In this document: piece by piece, positions 15,822 through 24,945 of the stretch
Position numbering within the stretch: the stretch's first letter is position 1
Layout: every line of letters begins with the position of its first letter
Source: SLAN01 sp964565375
GTDB taxonomy: Bacteria > Spirochaetota > Spirochaetia > DSM-27196 > SKKC01
DNA length: 64,000 bases
NCBI GenBank assembly: GCA_964565375.1
Contig: CAZMEV010000003.1
Span: forward strand, 1-64,000
Direction of reading: 5' to 3'
The notes under the pieces: model-generated
Database searches by the model: none
What the model saw: only the letters and a program-made list of their open reading frames with translations
What the model was told of the DNA's origin: nothing
Program-made: the position numbers and the translations under genes

Positions 15822-16421
15822 TCACCAATCATCGACATCTTCAGGGGCCTGAAACTCGTCCTGTAACTCGTAGCGCTGTTGCTCCTGACTCCTGAGTTGC
15901 TCGAAAACCTCCTGGCTGTCGGAGTCAAGCTCACCGGGCTCCGGCTCTTCCACGGCGGCCGCCGCTTCCGCTCCTCCGGCCCGTTGCCACCGCTCGAACG
16001 AAAGCTCAAGGTTTCGTTTGGCAGGCTCCCGTTCCGGATAAACCAGGAGCGCCTCGCGAAATGCCCCATACGCCCTCTCATACCGACCCTGTTCGAAGTG
16101 CAGAACGCCGGTATTAAACGCCGTACGAAAGAGTATTTCTCCTTCAGAAGCAAGATCGCCGGCGCTGCTCCATCCGTCGAGCGCTCCGTCGATATCGCCG
16201 ACGGCATAACTGACCGTCCCTATATTATAGTCCCTAAGTGCCTCCAGATTCCTGTTATTCGAGGAATCCCCTACGGGAATCCCTTCGTACAACTCACGGG
16301 CACGCTCATATCTGCCCTGACTGAACTCAAAGTTTCCATAAGTCAGGCGTCCGTGCCTTTCAGCGAAGGTACAGCCGGAGAGCACAATAAACAAGGCTAC
16401 TATCAGAACATATCGCGCCAT
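15822..16421 (-). CDS. TPR-repeat lipoprotein of the Bat operon (BatC/BatE-like)
   Basis: 199-residue predicted lipoprotein: hydrophobic MARYVLIVALFIV and lipobox LSGC place Cys17 as the modified residue. TPR-like helices follow (SQGRYERARELYEGIP and EQGRYERAYGAFREALLVYP). The C-terminus is an acidic tail ending in EAPEDVDDW-like residues. It overlaps the vWA gene upstream by 19 bp. By position and fold it is the TPR partner of the vWA proteins in Bat (aerotolerance) operons, probably acting at the periplasmic face. Confidence 0.85.
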   Translation of the reverse strand: MARYVLIVALFIVLSGCTFAERHGRLTYGNFEFSQGRYERARELYEGIPVGDSSNNRNLEALRDYNIGTVSYAVGDIDGALDGWSSAGDLASEGEILFRTAFNTGVLHFEQGRYERAYGAFREALLVYPEREPAKRNLELSFERWQRAGGAEAAAAVEEPEPGELDSDSQEVFEQLRSQEQQRYELQDEFQAPEDVDDW

Positions 16422-17386
16422 CTGACTATCCTCGTTGCCACTATTGTGATCGCAAAAACTATCGCAAATGCGCTGAAAAGACTATATCGCTGTCTTGGCC
16501 GGACACGAAACTCTCCCCCCCCCTGCTCGAGCGACAGTAATCCTTCTTCAATGCGAGTCAACGCGTCCGCGTCCGACAGATTCGCATAGATACCACGCGT
16601 TGCTTCGGCGATACGCTGAAGCGTGCGTTCATCAAGTGCCGAGATAACAACGTCGCCATCGGAGTCACGAATCAGTTCGCCGTCCGGGAGCCTGATCGTG
16701 GTGCCATCCGGATCTCCTACACCAATTACAAAGATCGGTACTCCAATCCCGGCTGCGCGTCCGGCGGCAGAGACAGCGTCGCCAGCAAGATCTTCGCCGT
16801 CAGAAACAAGGACTATGGCCCCGTGCCGATTACTTCCGCTTGGAAGCCCTTCAATCGCTTCAGATATTCCGGCTCCCACGTCTGTTCCGGGCGTTGTTAT
16901 CATACCCGGACCCGCTGAAGACAGCACATATTCCAGTGCTATTCTGTCACCGGTCACCGGCAGAACCCGAGTGGCGCCTCCGCGAAATACAGTGAATCCT
17001 ACCCGGCTGTCAGGGAAACGTTCCACCAGGGAGCTGACCGCGTCAACAGATGCTTCGAGTCGGGAGGGTTGTACGTCATCAGCATACATGCTCCGGCTGA
17101 CATCGAACGCAACGGAAATGTCAAGCCGGCTCCGCTCACTTTCGACTTCCTCCTCACCCCAGACAGGACCGGAAAGGGCGAGAATAATGGCGGTAAACAT
17201 AAGAAGGCTCGACAGAGATGAAATGACCCACTTAACCCGCAGTACACGCTCAACATCACCACGGTCCTGCTCGGGAATCAGGGAACGTATATCACGCAAT
17301 CCCAGCATGTACGCCCGAAAGAGAATCGCAGACACTGGTATAAGTCCAGCCAGGGCCCAAAGCACAACAGGATGTTCGAAGCTCAT
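16403..17386 (-). CDS. vWA-domain membrane protein, BatB-like
   Basis: 327-residue membrane protein with two N-terminal TM segments, a von Willebrand factor A domain and a C-terminal TM (LFSAFAIVFAITIVATRIV). The MIDAS metal motif is DVSRS in AFDVSRSMYADD, with the downstream T and SDGED residues present. BatB/BatA pairs are thought to form a membrane complex with MoxR and a DUF58 protein. The start overlaps the upstream vWA gene stop by 4 bp. Confidence 0.9.
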   Translation of the reverse strand: MSFEHPVVLWALAGLIPVSAILFRAYMLGLRDIRSLIPEQDRGDVERVLRVKWVISSLSSLLMFTAIILALSGPVWGEEEVESERSRLDISVAFDVSRSMYADDVQPSRLEASVDAVSSLVERFPDSRVGFTVFRGGATRVLPVTGDRIALEYVLSSAGPGMITTPGTDVGAGISEAIEGLPSGSNRHGAIVLVSDGEDLAGDAVSAAGRAAGIGVPIFVIGVGDPDGTTIRLPDGELIRDSDGDVVISALDERTLQRIAEATRGIYANLSDADALTRIEEGLLSLEQGGGEFRVRPRQRYSLFSAFAIVFAITIVATRIVRWRDMF

Positions 17387-18384
17387 AGAACCTCCCGCAG
17401 TACAACCATTCTCACGACAAACTCAAATGCAAGCAGAACCGCGGCGATCGAAAGGTATAGTCGATGTAACGCCTCCAGGCGGACGGAAATGCGACTTCTG
17501 CGCTCCACCGTTTCAAGGCTGTCAATGCTTTGCAGGATCTGGGCAAGACTGCGTTCGGTTCCTGCGTGATAATATGCCCCGCCGGTTGTCTCAGCGATTC
17601 CACGCAGTTCTTCCTCATCAAAGCCCTCATCCATGAGAGCCTGATATCGCTGTCCGGTATTCGGATCGGTAAAGTCAATTGCAATTTCCTGCTGAGAGCC
17701 TATTCCGATCGAATATATCGGAATGCCCAGCTGCGAGGCCATTTCGGCGGACGGCTGCGGTTCGATCATTCCGGTATTACTCACTCCATCGCTCAGCAGA
17801 ATCATGATCTGCCGAGGTGCATCGGAGTTCTCGAGGTGCATCGCTGCGACCGCCAGTCCGTCGCCAATCGCCGTACCATCACCGAGCTCCATGATCTGGA
17901 GTTCATTCATACGCTCAAGCAGAAGCTCATGGTCGGTCGTAGGGGGCATGCGCAGCGCCGCCTCGCGTGAGAAGGTTACCAGACCAACTGAATCATTCGG
18001 TCTGTTTGCAATGAACTCCCCGATCAACCGACGGGCGCCGTCGTACCGGCGATTTCCACCGAAATCCGTTGCCGCCATCGATGGCGACTCATCGAGCACC
18101 ACCATGATATCCATACCCCGGTCCAGAAACACGCGCTCCCTGTGGACGCGAGCAGGACCGGCAAGCGCCACGATAAGAAACACAACCCCAACCCAGAATG
18201 AAACCGCACCGAGAAACTTCAGCACACCGTACGAGGTCAGCCCCGGAGAAAACCCTCTGGTACCATAGACCTGAAACGGAAAACGCAGTCTCCCTCCTCT
18301 GCCCGGCCAGAAGTGCCGCATATAAATCAGAAAGGGAAGAAACATGATAAGCAGGAGAATTACCGGCCGCTGAACGCTGAGCAT
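17383..18384 (-). CDS. vWA-domain membrane protein, BatA-like
   Basis: About 333-residue vWA membrane protein. Two hydrophobic segments (VILLLIMFLPFLIYM and GAVSFWVGVVFLIVALAGP) precede a vWA domain with MIDAS DESPS in VVLDESPSMAATD, TFSRE and LLSDGVSN. A C-terminal TM follows. This is the standard BatA plan. The ATG at 18384 avoids overlap with the upstream gene; a TTG at 18405 would add seven residues and overlap by 16 bp. Confidence 0.9.
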   Translation of the reverse strand: MLSVQRPVILLLIMFLPFLIYMRHFWPGRGGRLRFPFQVYGTRGFSPGLTSYGVLKFLGAVSFWVGVVFLIVALAGPARVHRERVFLDRGMDIMVVLDESPSMAATDFGGNRRYDGARRLIGEFIANRPNDSVGLVTFSREAALRMPPTTDHELLLERMNELQIMELGDGTAIGDGLAVAAMHLENSDAPRQIMILLSDGVSNTGMIEPQPSAEMASQLGIPIYSIGIGSQQEIAIDFTDPNTGQRYQALMDEGFDEEELRGIAETTGGAYYHAGTERSLAQILQSIDSLETVERRSRISVRLEALHRLYLSIAAVLLAFEFVVRMVVLREVL

Positions 18385-18389
18385 AAGAG

Positions 18390-19430
18390 TCAGGCAGCCT
18401 CCCAACCTGCAAGTCGCCGAACAGGGCGGTAGGCACGTCGCCGCACGCGCGCTTCGTTTCGCGATTCAATAACTGAAACAAGCGTAACAACAGTCTCGAG
18501 GTCATCCCGGCGCTGATTTGACTGTGCTTCCTCAGAGGCAAATTTCACCAGATCCGCCCGTTGAAACAACTCGTTTAACTGCTCCCGCATTGACTCATCG
18601 TCGAGACTGTCCTTAAGAAGAAACGGGATCTCGTTCGCTGTTGCAACCATGAAGTCGGAATGCAGGCGCGAGGATAGATACTGCCGCGTCTCATCAACGA
18701 GCCGTATATAGAAGTCCCGGGCACTGAGTTGGTCGAACAGAGTGGATATCTCGCGTATCGCACGCACCATGAGTCTATACGGACGATTCGCTTTATGTGC
18801 GGCAACAGCCCGCCGAAGTCGCCGCGCAGCGAGTATTGCGAATCGATACACCGCAAACGGCGCACTCACCAGCGCGACGAGCATAATAAGAGCAATGACC
18901 TGAAACCCCGGGAGAAACCCCGGGGCTTTCACGGGAGCAAGTTCGGCCGAGCCATCCTCAGGCAACACACTCTGTACGCGAAAGCGGGCCCCCGACAACA
19001 TTACTCCGCCGAGGTCCAGATCCGGTACCGCAAGGGTTCCTGTCCGGAACGGGCTGAAAACGACACGAATCTCGCGGTCCTCATCCCGCTGAATCATCCG
19101 CATGTTGCGGATTTCAACCGACTGACTGGATGGATACTCATCGGGCAGTTGAATACGCTCGGGCTGATTAGACCGCAGCAGTACTCGCAGTTCTACGCGG
19201 TCACCGACGGTGATATCGCCGGGAGTAATTGTTGACTCAAGGACAACAGAATCGCCACCGTCTACCTCCACGCCCTCAACTTCGACCTCCTGCGAGGCAG
19301 CAGGCCCGCCGACAAGCAGAAAGAACAGAGTGACGGCGATGCCATGCACAATTGCCCTTCCCGACACGTGTGCGGATATGATCCGCCGCCACCGGAATGC
19401 ACCTGAAGCAACATCGATCTCAACACGCAT
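18390..19430 (-). CDS. BatD-like membrane protein of the Bat operon
   Basis: 346-residue protein with an N-terminal signal or TM segment (GIAVTLFFLLVGGPAAS), a beta-rich extracytoplasmic domain (ITPGDITVGDRVELRVLL and TGTLAVPDLDLGG), a TM helix (FQVIALIMLVALVSAPFAVYR) and a helical cytoplasmic domain. This layout and position between DUF58 and vWA genes fit the BatD / oxygen-tolerance family, though the sequence is divergent. Its ATG overlaps the DUF58 stop (TAATG). Confidence 0.75.
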   Translation of the reverse strand: MRVEIDVASGAFRWRRIISAHVSGRAIVHGIAVTLFFLLVGGPAASQEVEVEGVEVDGGDSVVLESTITPGDITVGDRVELRVLLRSNQPERIQLPDEYPSSQSVEIRNMRMIQRDEDREIRVVFSPFRTGTLAVPDLDLGGVMLSGARFRVQSVLPEDGSAELAPVKAPGFLPGFQVIALIMLVALVSAPFAVYRFAILAARRLRRAVAAHKANRPYRLMVRAIREISTLFDQLSARDFYIRLVDETRQYLSSRLHSDFMVATANEIPFLLKDSLDDESMREQLNELFQRADLVKFASEEAQSNQRRDDLETVVTLVSVIESRNEARVRRRAYRPVRRLAGWEAA

Positions 19431-20311
19431 TACCGTTTCCTCTGTTTGAAGTACTGGATAAGACGTCCTGCAGGGTCATCATCGGTGCGGATCTCAAGCG
19501 TCGAAACTCCACGACGCCCACATTCGCGCAGCCACTGGCGCCGATGCATCTGCCAGAAACTGTGATAATCCGTTCGATACGAAGACGACCCGTAGGCCAG
19601 AATTTCACGGCCGCTCTCCGGATCTTCAAGATGTATGAGACCCGAGCGTGGAAACTCAATATCGAGCGGGTCCACGATTCGAATTGCAAGCGTATCGTGC
19701 CGGCGCGAAAGGGCACGCAACTCCCGGTAGTAGTCGCTCGTCTTGAAATCGCTCAACACCACACATATGCCTCGCCGTGGTAACGCTTCCCCGGCGGTGC
19801 GTAGTGCCAGCGCAAGATCGGTGCCGGTGCCTTCAGGTTGGACCGCAAGCATATCCTGGATAATTCTCATGCCGTGCTTTCGGCCCTTCAAAGGAGGAAT
19901 CCAGTGTTCGATACGGTCGCTGAAAAACCCCGCTCCTACCCTGTCATTATTGCGTATTGCTGCAAAGCTTAGCAGCGCTGCTATCTGTGCGGCAGTCTCG
20001 AAACGGCTGTTCATAGCCTCGCTGGGCCGAATGCTGCCGGATACATCCACCAGGACGAAGAGAAGCATTTCGCGTTCTTCACGGAACGTTTTCGTAAACG
20101 CACTGTTCATCCGGGAGCTGACATTCCAGTCAATAAGACGGGCATCATCGCCCTCGGTATACTCGCGGACCTCATCGAACTCGATGCCGGGGCCACGAAA
20201 CACCGAACGATAATTGCCGCTGAACAGCCCATCGACAAGCTTACGAGAAGCCAACTCCAGATGTTTAACCCGCTGAATGAGGCGAAGGTAGTCGGATTCC
20301 GAACGAGCCAT
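19430..20311 (-). CDS. DUF58 (vWA-like) protein of the MoxR/Bat operon
   Basis: 293-residue cytoplasmic protein. FRGPGIEFDEVREYTEGDDARLIDW-type residues near position 40 are the DUF58 signature, followed by a vWA-like fold with LVDVSGSIRP. DUF58 proteins are encoded next to MoxR ATPases almost universally and are thought to be their clients or partners. It lies 27 bp downstream of moxR. Confidence 0.93.
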   Translation of the reverse strand: MARSESDYLRLIQRVKHLELASRKLVDGLFSGNYRSVFRGPGIEFDEVREYTEGDDARLIDWNVSSRMNSAFTKTFREEREMLLFVLVDVSGSIRPSEAMNSRFETAAQIAALLSFAAIRNNDRVGAGFFSDRIEHWIPPLKGRKHGMRIIQDMLAVQPEGTGTDLALALRTAGEALPRRGICVVLSDFKTSDYYRELRALSRRHDTLAIRIVDPLDIEFPRSGLIHLEDPESGREILAYGSSSYRTDYHSFWQMHRRQWLRECGRRGVSTLEIRTDDDPAGRLIQYFKQRKR

Positions 20312-20338
20312 GATATTTCTCCGGCGGCTGTGCGGGAA

Positions 20339-21373
20339 CTACGGCACCGGGATTGCCTGAAGCAATTGCGTTACCACATCGTCGGTGGTCAATTCTTCGG
20401 ACTCGGCTTCGTAGCTCAGTATTATGCGATGTCGAAGTACATTATGGGCGACCGCTTTTACATCGTCCGGCACTACGTAGCTTCGCCCGTCAAAGAGTGC
20501 ATTCACTTTCGCGCAGCGGAACAGGTAGATACTGGCCCTTGGACTCGCGCCGAAATCTATGTGCCGACTGAATCGGTTGGCATTATTGTCTGTCTGCCGT
20601 GAGGCAATAACCAGCCGTACAATATACTTTTCGATTCGCGCGTCGACATTTATCCGGGAGGCGGTTTCCCGAATGCGTTTGAGATCCGGCTGGAAAAGGA
20701 CTTTCCGGAGATCGATCTGCTGATGGTTGCCCACCCGATGCAGAATATCGAGTTCCTGCTCCGCGCTCGGATAGTCGACACGAAGCTTCAGGACAAACCG
20801 GTCGAGCTGAGCCTCCGGCAGAGGATAAGTGCCTTCCTGTTCGATTGGATTCTGGGTTGCAAGCACGAAAAACGGATCAGGTAACCGATAGGTTTCATCC
20901 CCGAGCGTCACCTGATGCTCTTCCATTGCTTCAAGAAGCGCCGATTGCACCTTCGCCGGGGCACGGTTAATTTCGTCGGCAAGCACAACATTAGAGAAGA
21001 CCGGCCCTTTCCGGGGTACGAACTCGCCGGTCTGCTGCCGGTAGATCATTGTTCCGACGAGGTCCGCCGGAAGCAGGTCCGGGGTGAACTGTATTCGTTT
21101 GAACGACGCGTCAAGTGTATCGGATAGGCTTTTGATAGCCCGGGTCTTGGCAAGACCCGGCACACCTTCGAGCATTACGTGCCCTCCGACGAGCATTCCC
21201 ATAAGCAGCCCGTCAACAACAGGCTTCTGCCCCACAATTGCGCGACCGACCTCCTGTCTGACGTCGTTCAGCCTGTCGCCGGCTTTCTTTACCTGTGATT
21301 TAAACTCGCCCTGCTGTGCACGCTCGCCATGGCTCTGGTGCGTAGATGTCCAGCTCTCTGATGATGTATCCAC
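20339..21373 (-). CDS. MoxR-family AAA+ ATPase
   Basis: 344-residue AAA+ ATPase of the MoxR class, a chaperone-like factor proposed to insert metal or remodel vWA partners. Walker A is GVPGLAKT, Walker B is LADEINRAPAKVQSALLEAMEE, and sensor I is FVLATQNPIEQEGTYPLPEAQ. The GTG start at 21373 is preceded by AGGA. It heads a six-gene operon moxR-DUF58-batD-batA-batB-TPR. Confidence 0.94.
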   Translation of the reverse strand: MDTSSESWTSTHQSHGERAQQGEFKSQVKKAGDRLNDVRQEVGRAIVGQKPVVDGLLMGMLVGGHVMLEGVPGLAKTRAIKSLSDTLDASFKRIQFTPDLLPADLVGTMIYRQQTGEFVPRKGPVFSNVVLADEINRAPAKVQSALLEAMEEHQVTLGDETYRLPDPFFVLATQNPIEQEGTYPLPEAQLDRFVLKLRVDYPSAEQELDILHRVGNHQQIDLRKVLFQPDLKRIRETASRINVDARIEKYIVRLVIASRQTDNNANRFSRHIDFGASPRASIYLFRCAKVNALFDGRSYVVPDDVKAVAHNVLRHRIILSYEAESEELTTDDVVTQLLQAIPVP

Positions 21374-21462
21374 GTGATCCTCGTTTTCCGCCCCGTATCC
21401 TCATACCTGGCGCCGGGTGGTGCGCTAAGCCGCACCCCTGTCACGCGCCTATTACGAGATGA

Positions 21463-22743
21463 TCAGCTGCGGTAGTCGGCGTTCTCATGAACATATTCGT
21501 CGGAAAGATCACTTCCCAACACCCGAGCACTGCCGTCACCCATTCCACATTCAATATGTACTTCCACTGTGCGCTGGTGCTGTGGGTAACCACGCACGCG
21601 CGGATTCATGGCAGCTCGTTTAAGGTAGGAGGATAGTTGAATCTCCTTTTCCCGGTCAAGGTGAAACAGTCCGCCGCTGAATACCGGTACATCCCCAAGA
21701 GTAATCTCTACAGAAGCCGGATCGAACTGCAGGCCGTGTGTCCCGGCGCAATCACCGAGGGCCCCGAGAATCCGCCCCACATTCGGGTCGTTCCCATACA
21801 TTGCCGTTTTCACAAGCGGACTGTTTACAACCGCCTTGCCGAGTAACCGGGCCTCCTCGCCGTCGCGGGCTCCTTCAACGGTAACGCGGATGACATGAGC
21901 GGCACCCTCCCCGTTACGAACAATGTCTTCGGCGAGCCTGCTGCACACCGTGGCGACCGCCCGGGCAAATTCACCCCGTTCCACCGCCCCCCGGCGCCTC
22001 GACGAAAACAGAAGCACCATGTCGCTTGTACTCTGATCGCTGTCGATACTGATACAGTTGAAGCTGTCGATAACGGCCTCGCTCAGCACACTTCGACACA
22101 TACTGCGATCTACATCCAGGTCGGTAACAATGAATGCGAGCATTGTTGCCATATCCGGCTCAATCATTCCGGCGCCCTTCGCGATCCCCACCACGCGACC
22201 GTCGCCCACATTGATGGACCTGAGTTTGGGATAGCTGTCGGTGGTCATGATTCCCGAGGCGAAAGAAACCGCTCCAGTCGGCGAAAGCGTCCGGGCGAGT
22301 ACGGGAATCTGCTCCTGCATTTCGGAGACCGGCAGTTTCCAGCCAATAATCCCCGTGCTTACCGGGAATACTTCTGAGGGCCGGCATTCGGTCTCCCGGG
22401 CGAAGGAAGAAGCAAGTGCCGCAGCGTCATGCTCTCCATCACGGGCGCAGACATTGGCAATCTTGTTGTTCACGAGAACCCCGCGAGCGTACGATTCGTG
22501 CAGTCGCTCGCGCCCGATGATCACCGGTGCACCGGCCACAGCATTCCGTGTAAAGACACCGGCGAATGCATCCGTCGGAGTATCGCAGAGCAGCGCGTTG
22601 AGATTCATCTTATACGGCTCGAGTGTCGGCCGCTCCTGCGGGGTGAAGCTTAAACTGACGGATCCGGCACGGAATCCTTCCGGAAGCTCAACTTCCCGCC
22701 GCAGGTGGTCAAGGTATGATTGTTCGTCGTCAAAAGGCAGCAT
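21463..22743 (-). CDS. argJ: Glutamate/ornithine acetyltransferase ArgJ
   Basis: Arginine-biosynthesis enzyme that moves acetyl groups between N-acetylornithine and glutamate. The self-cleavage motif KGAGMIEPDMATMLAFI is present, with Thr as nucleophile of the mature beta chain. VSTGIIGWKLP, SVLSEAVIDSFNCISIDSDQSTSD and TAMYGNDPNVGRILGALG complete the family pattern over 426 residues. The start at 22743 has GAGG 5 nt upstream; the frame stays open far upstream but overlaps the cyclase gene. It is an isolated arg gene, 64 bp behind a signalling gene. Confidence 0.95.
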   Translation of the reverse strand: MLPFDDEQSYLDHLRREVELPEGFRAGSVSLSFTPQERPTLEPYKMNLNALLCDTPTDAFAGVFTRNAVAGAPVIIGRERLHESYARGVLVNNKIANVCARDGEHDAAALASSFARETECRPSEVFPVSTGIIGWKLPVSEMQEQIPVLARTLSPTGAVSFASGIMTTDSYPKLRSINVGDGRVVGIAKGAGMIEPDMATMLAFIVTDLDVDRSMCRSVLSEAVIDSFNCISIDSDQSTSDMVLLFSSRRRGAVERGEFARAVATVCSRLAEDIVRNGEGAAHVIRVTVEGARDGEEARLLGKAVVNSPLVKTAMYGNDPNVGRILGALGDCAGTHGLQFDPASVEITLGDVPVFSGGLFHLDREKEIQLSSYLKRAAMNPRVRGYPQHQRTVEVHIECGMGDGSARVLGSDLSDEYVHENADYRS

Positions 22744-22807
22744 AGAGGCCTCGAAGTATAACGGCAAATCTGCGGATTGGTCATTATACTCCGGAATCAG
22801 TAACCAA

Positions 22808-24943
22808 TTACTTACTTTCCATAATCCATACTCCGTTCCATTCGGACGGAGGATCTGCCATAAGCTGCCCGCATCGCCGCGCATATGCTGAAGCGGGAGG
22901 ATCGTCAGCGAGTTCGAGAAATCGCTGCCTCGCCTCTGCGAATTTTCCCTCGTAGTATAAAGACAGCCCGTTTGCGAATACCTCGTACCGTTCCCGCTCG
23001 GCCTCGTAGTCCTCGGAAAACATCGGCTCAAACACCTGCACCGGCTCCCGTCGACCGACCACTGCAATTCGTCCGAGTTCCCGGCAGGCAATATCAGTGG
23101 AAAGTCGCGATGCGGTTGCAGCGGAAATCATGGTGTAGGTACCGAACTGCTTATTGTTTCCCTCAAGACGGGCCGCCAGATTAACCGAGTCTCCGAGCAT
23201 AGTGTAATCGAAGCGCGACGAGCTTCCCATATTACCGACGACCGCCTCGCCGGTATTCAGCCCGATCCGCATGTATAACTCCTGTCCGACCCGCTTGCGA
23301 AACACGGGGCGCAACTCCTCAAGTCTTTTCTGGCAGCGCAGCGCCGCGCGTACCGCTACCGTCGGGTGATCGGGTACGTCGAGCGGGGCATTCCAGAAGG
23401 CAATAATTGCATCTCCCTCGTACTTGTCCACAGTACCGCCCGAGCCGGTTACAAGCTCAGTCATTTCGCTGAGATACTCATTTAACAACTGAGTAAGCTC
23501 GTCCGGCGTCAAGCCCTCGCTCAGCGAAGTGAACCCCTGGAGATCGCTGAAGAAAATCGTGAGCTCCCGGCGCTCTCCCCCGAGTCGCAAACGGCTTGGA
23601 TCAGCGAGCAGGCGCTCGATAACCGCAGGACTCAGATACTGGCTGAACGCACCTTTAATGAACCGTCGTTCCCGGCCTTCAGTCGCATAGTTCCATATTG
23701 CCGCAGCGGTCGCTGCAACGAGCCCGGCGGCAGCTGGAACAACAATCGGCAGCCAGAAACCGGGAATATAGAATGCGACGCCAAGCACGACCGGAACAAG
23801 CACAGAGCCCGCGAGGGAAGCCGCTGTGGGAATGCTCCCCCGGGCCAGAGCACCGAGGAAACCGGCAAGAAACGCAAGCCCGCCCGCGTACAGCAGTCCT
23901 GCAGCGGTCCCGGGCTCCCGCATAAAGCGACCGGAGAGCAGATTCTCAAGCATGGTTGCATGGAAAGCGACCCCCGGAACTTCCGCACCCACCGGCAGCG
24001 GCCGCAGATCAAGCAGTCCCGGAGCAGAATGGCCAACCATGACATGACGTCCTTCAAGTTCCTCCGGCTCTACCGGTGGCGGTTCCTCTGCGTTACGCGA
24101 AAGACGGTCTTCACTCTGAATAATGGCCGCCGCACTTAACCTGGTGCGATCCTCGTAGAGTGAGTCAAAGCGGGGAATCATCTGCCCCTGTGAATCAAGC
24201 GGAACTTCAAGCTCGCCGATCCTGAGGCTCCGTCCATCCGTGGAATACTCAAGTGTCGAAACGTCGGTGGATTCCAGATACGCGGCGAGAGCGAGCGTCG
24301 GAACAGAACGTCCGTCAAACCGGCCTGCCAGTGGTGCACGACGATACACGCCGTCGGTATCGGGTACTATGTTGACGTTCCCGATACGGGCGCTCGCTTC
24401 GGAAAGCTCGGGAACCGGAAAAAAAGCCCGGGAAAACGAGGGTATCGCCGCATGCCCGGTCCCCACAGTCTCAACCGACGCGACCGAGTCGCTGACATAA
24501 TCGGGGAACGACTCAAACGTTCCGGTCTGCACACCGTAGAAGCCGGCGTTGACCGTGGGTCCGAATCGCGCTACCGAGTCGGCAAAGCGGACATCGTCAC
24601 TGACCCCGAAAAAACTGTCATCGGTGAACAGAATATCAAACGTCAGCGATGCGGCTCCGGCCCGCCGTGCAAAACTGGCAATAAAGCTGTAGTACTCCCG
24701 CGGCCAGGGATGCGGCTGCCGCTGCGTTTCAAGAGCCCAGTCCAGGCTTCCCTGATTCACGAGAATAAGAACAACTTCTTCGCGTGGATCCGGCTCGGAG
24801 GTGAAGGCCCGCACACGCATATCGTAGGCGCCGAACTCAGCTTCATCGAGGACACCCGTGATGGAAAGCAGCACCGCCAGCAATCCAGCAACTGCGCCGA
24901 TTCCGAGCCCTCGCAGCAACCGCGACCGGATTTCCGGGGACAT
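22808..24943 (-). CDS. CHASE2-domain class III adenylate/guanylate cyclase
   Basis: 711-residue membrane cyclase. An N-terminal TM (GIGAVAGLLAVLLSITGV) precedes a large extracytoplasmic CHASE2 sensor (about 30-340). Three closely spaced TM helices follow (about 355-425), then a short linker and a class III catalytic domain. Metal-binding Asp residues are in FFSDLQGF and DKYEGDAIIAFW. The substrate and transition-state region is DYTMLGDSVNLAARLEG. The product is presumably cAMP; the specificity residues do not let me exclude cGMP. It lies 2 bp downstream of the M48 protease gene. Confidence 0.93.
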   Translation of the reverse strand: MSPEIRSRLLRGLGIGAVAGLLAVLLSITGVLDEAEFGAYDMRVRAFTSEPDPREEVVLILVNQGSLDWALETQRQPHPWPREYYSFIASFARRAGAASLTFDILFTDDSFFGVSDDVRFADSVARFGPTVNAGFYGVQTGTFESFPDYVSDSVASVETVGTGHAAIPSFSRAFFPVPELSEASARIGNVNIVPDTDGVYRRAPLAGRFDGRSVPTLALAAYLESTDVSTLEYSTDGRSLRIGELEVPLDSQGQMIPRFDSLYEDRTRLSAAAIIQSEDRLSRNAEEPPPVEPEELEGRHVMVGHSAPGLLDLRPLPVGAEVPGVAFHATMLENLLSGRFMREPGTAAGLLYAGGLAFLAGFLGALARGSIPTAASLAGSVLVPVVLGVAFYIPGFWLPIVVPAAAGLVAATAAAIWNYATEGRERRFIKGAFSQYLSPAVIERLLADPSRLRLGGERRELTIFFSDLQGFTSLSEGLTPDELTQLLNEYLSEMTELVTGSGGTVDKYEGDAIIAFWNAPLDVPDHPTVAVRAALRCQKRLEELRPVFRKRVGQELYMRIGLNTGEAVVGNMGSSSRFDYTMLGDSVNLAARLEGNNKQFGTYTMISAATASRLSTDIACRELGRIAVVGRREPVQVFEPMFSEDYEAERERYEVFANGLSLYYEGKFAEARQRFLELADDPPASAYARRCGQLMADPPSEWNGVWIMESK

Positions 24944-24945
24944 GC

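Noticed and set aside
22744..23091. Upstream extension of argJ
   Set aside because: It overlaps the catalytic cyclase C-terminus in another frame and is unlike ArgJ; GAGG before 22743 fixes the start.
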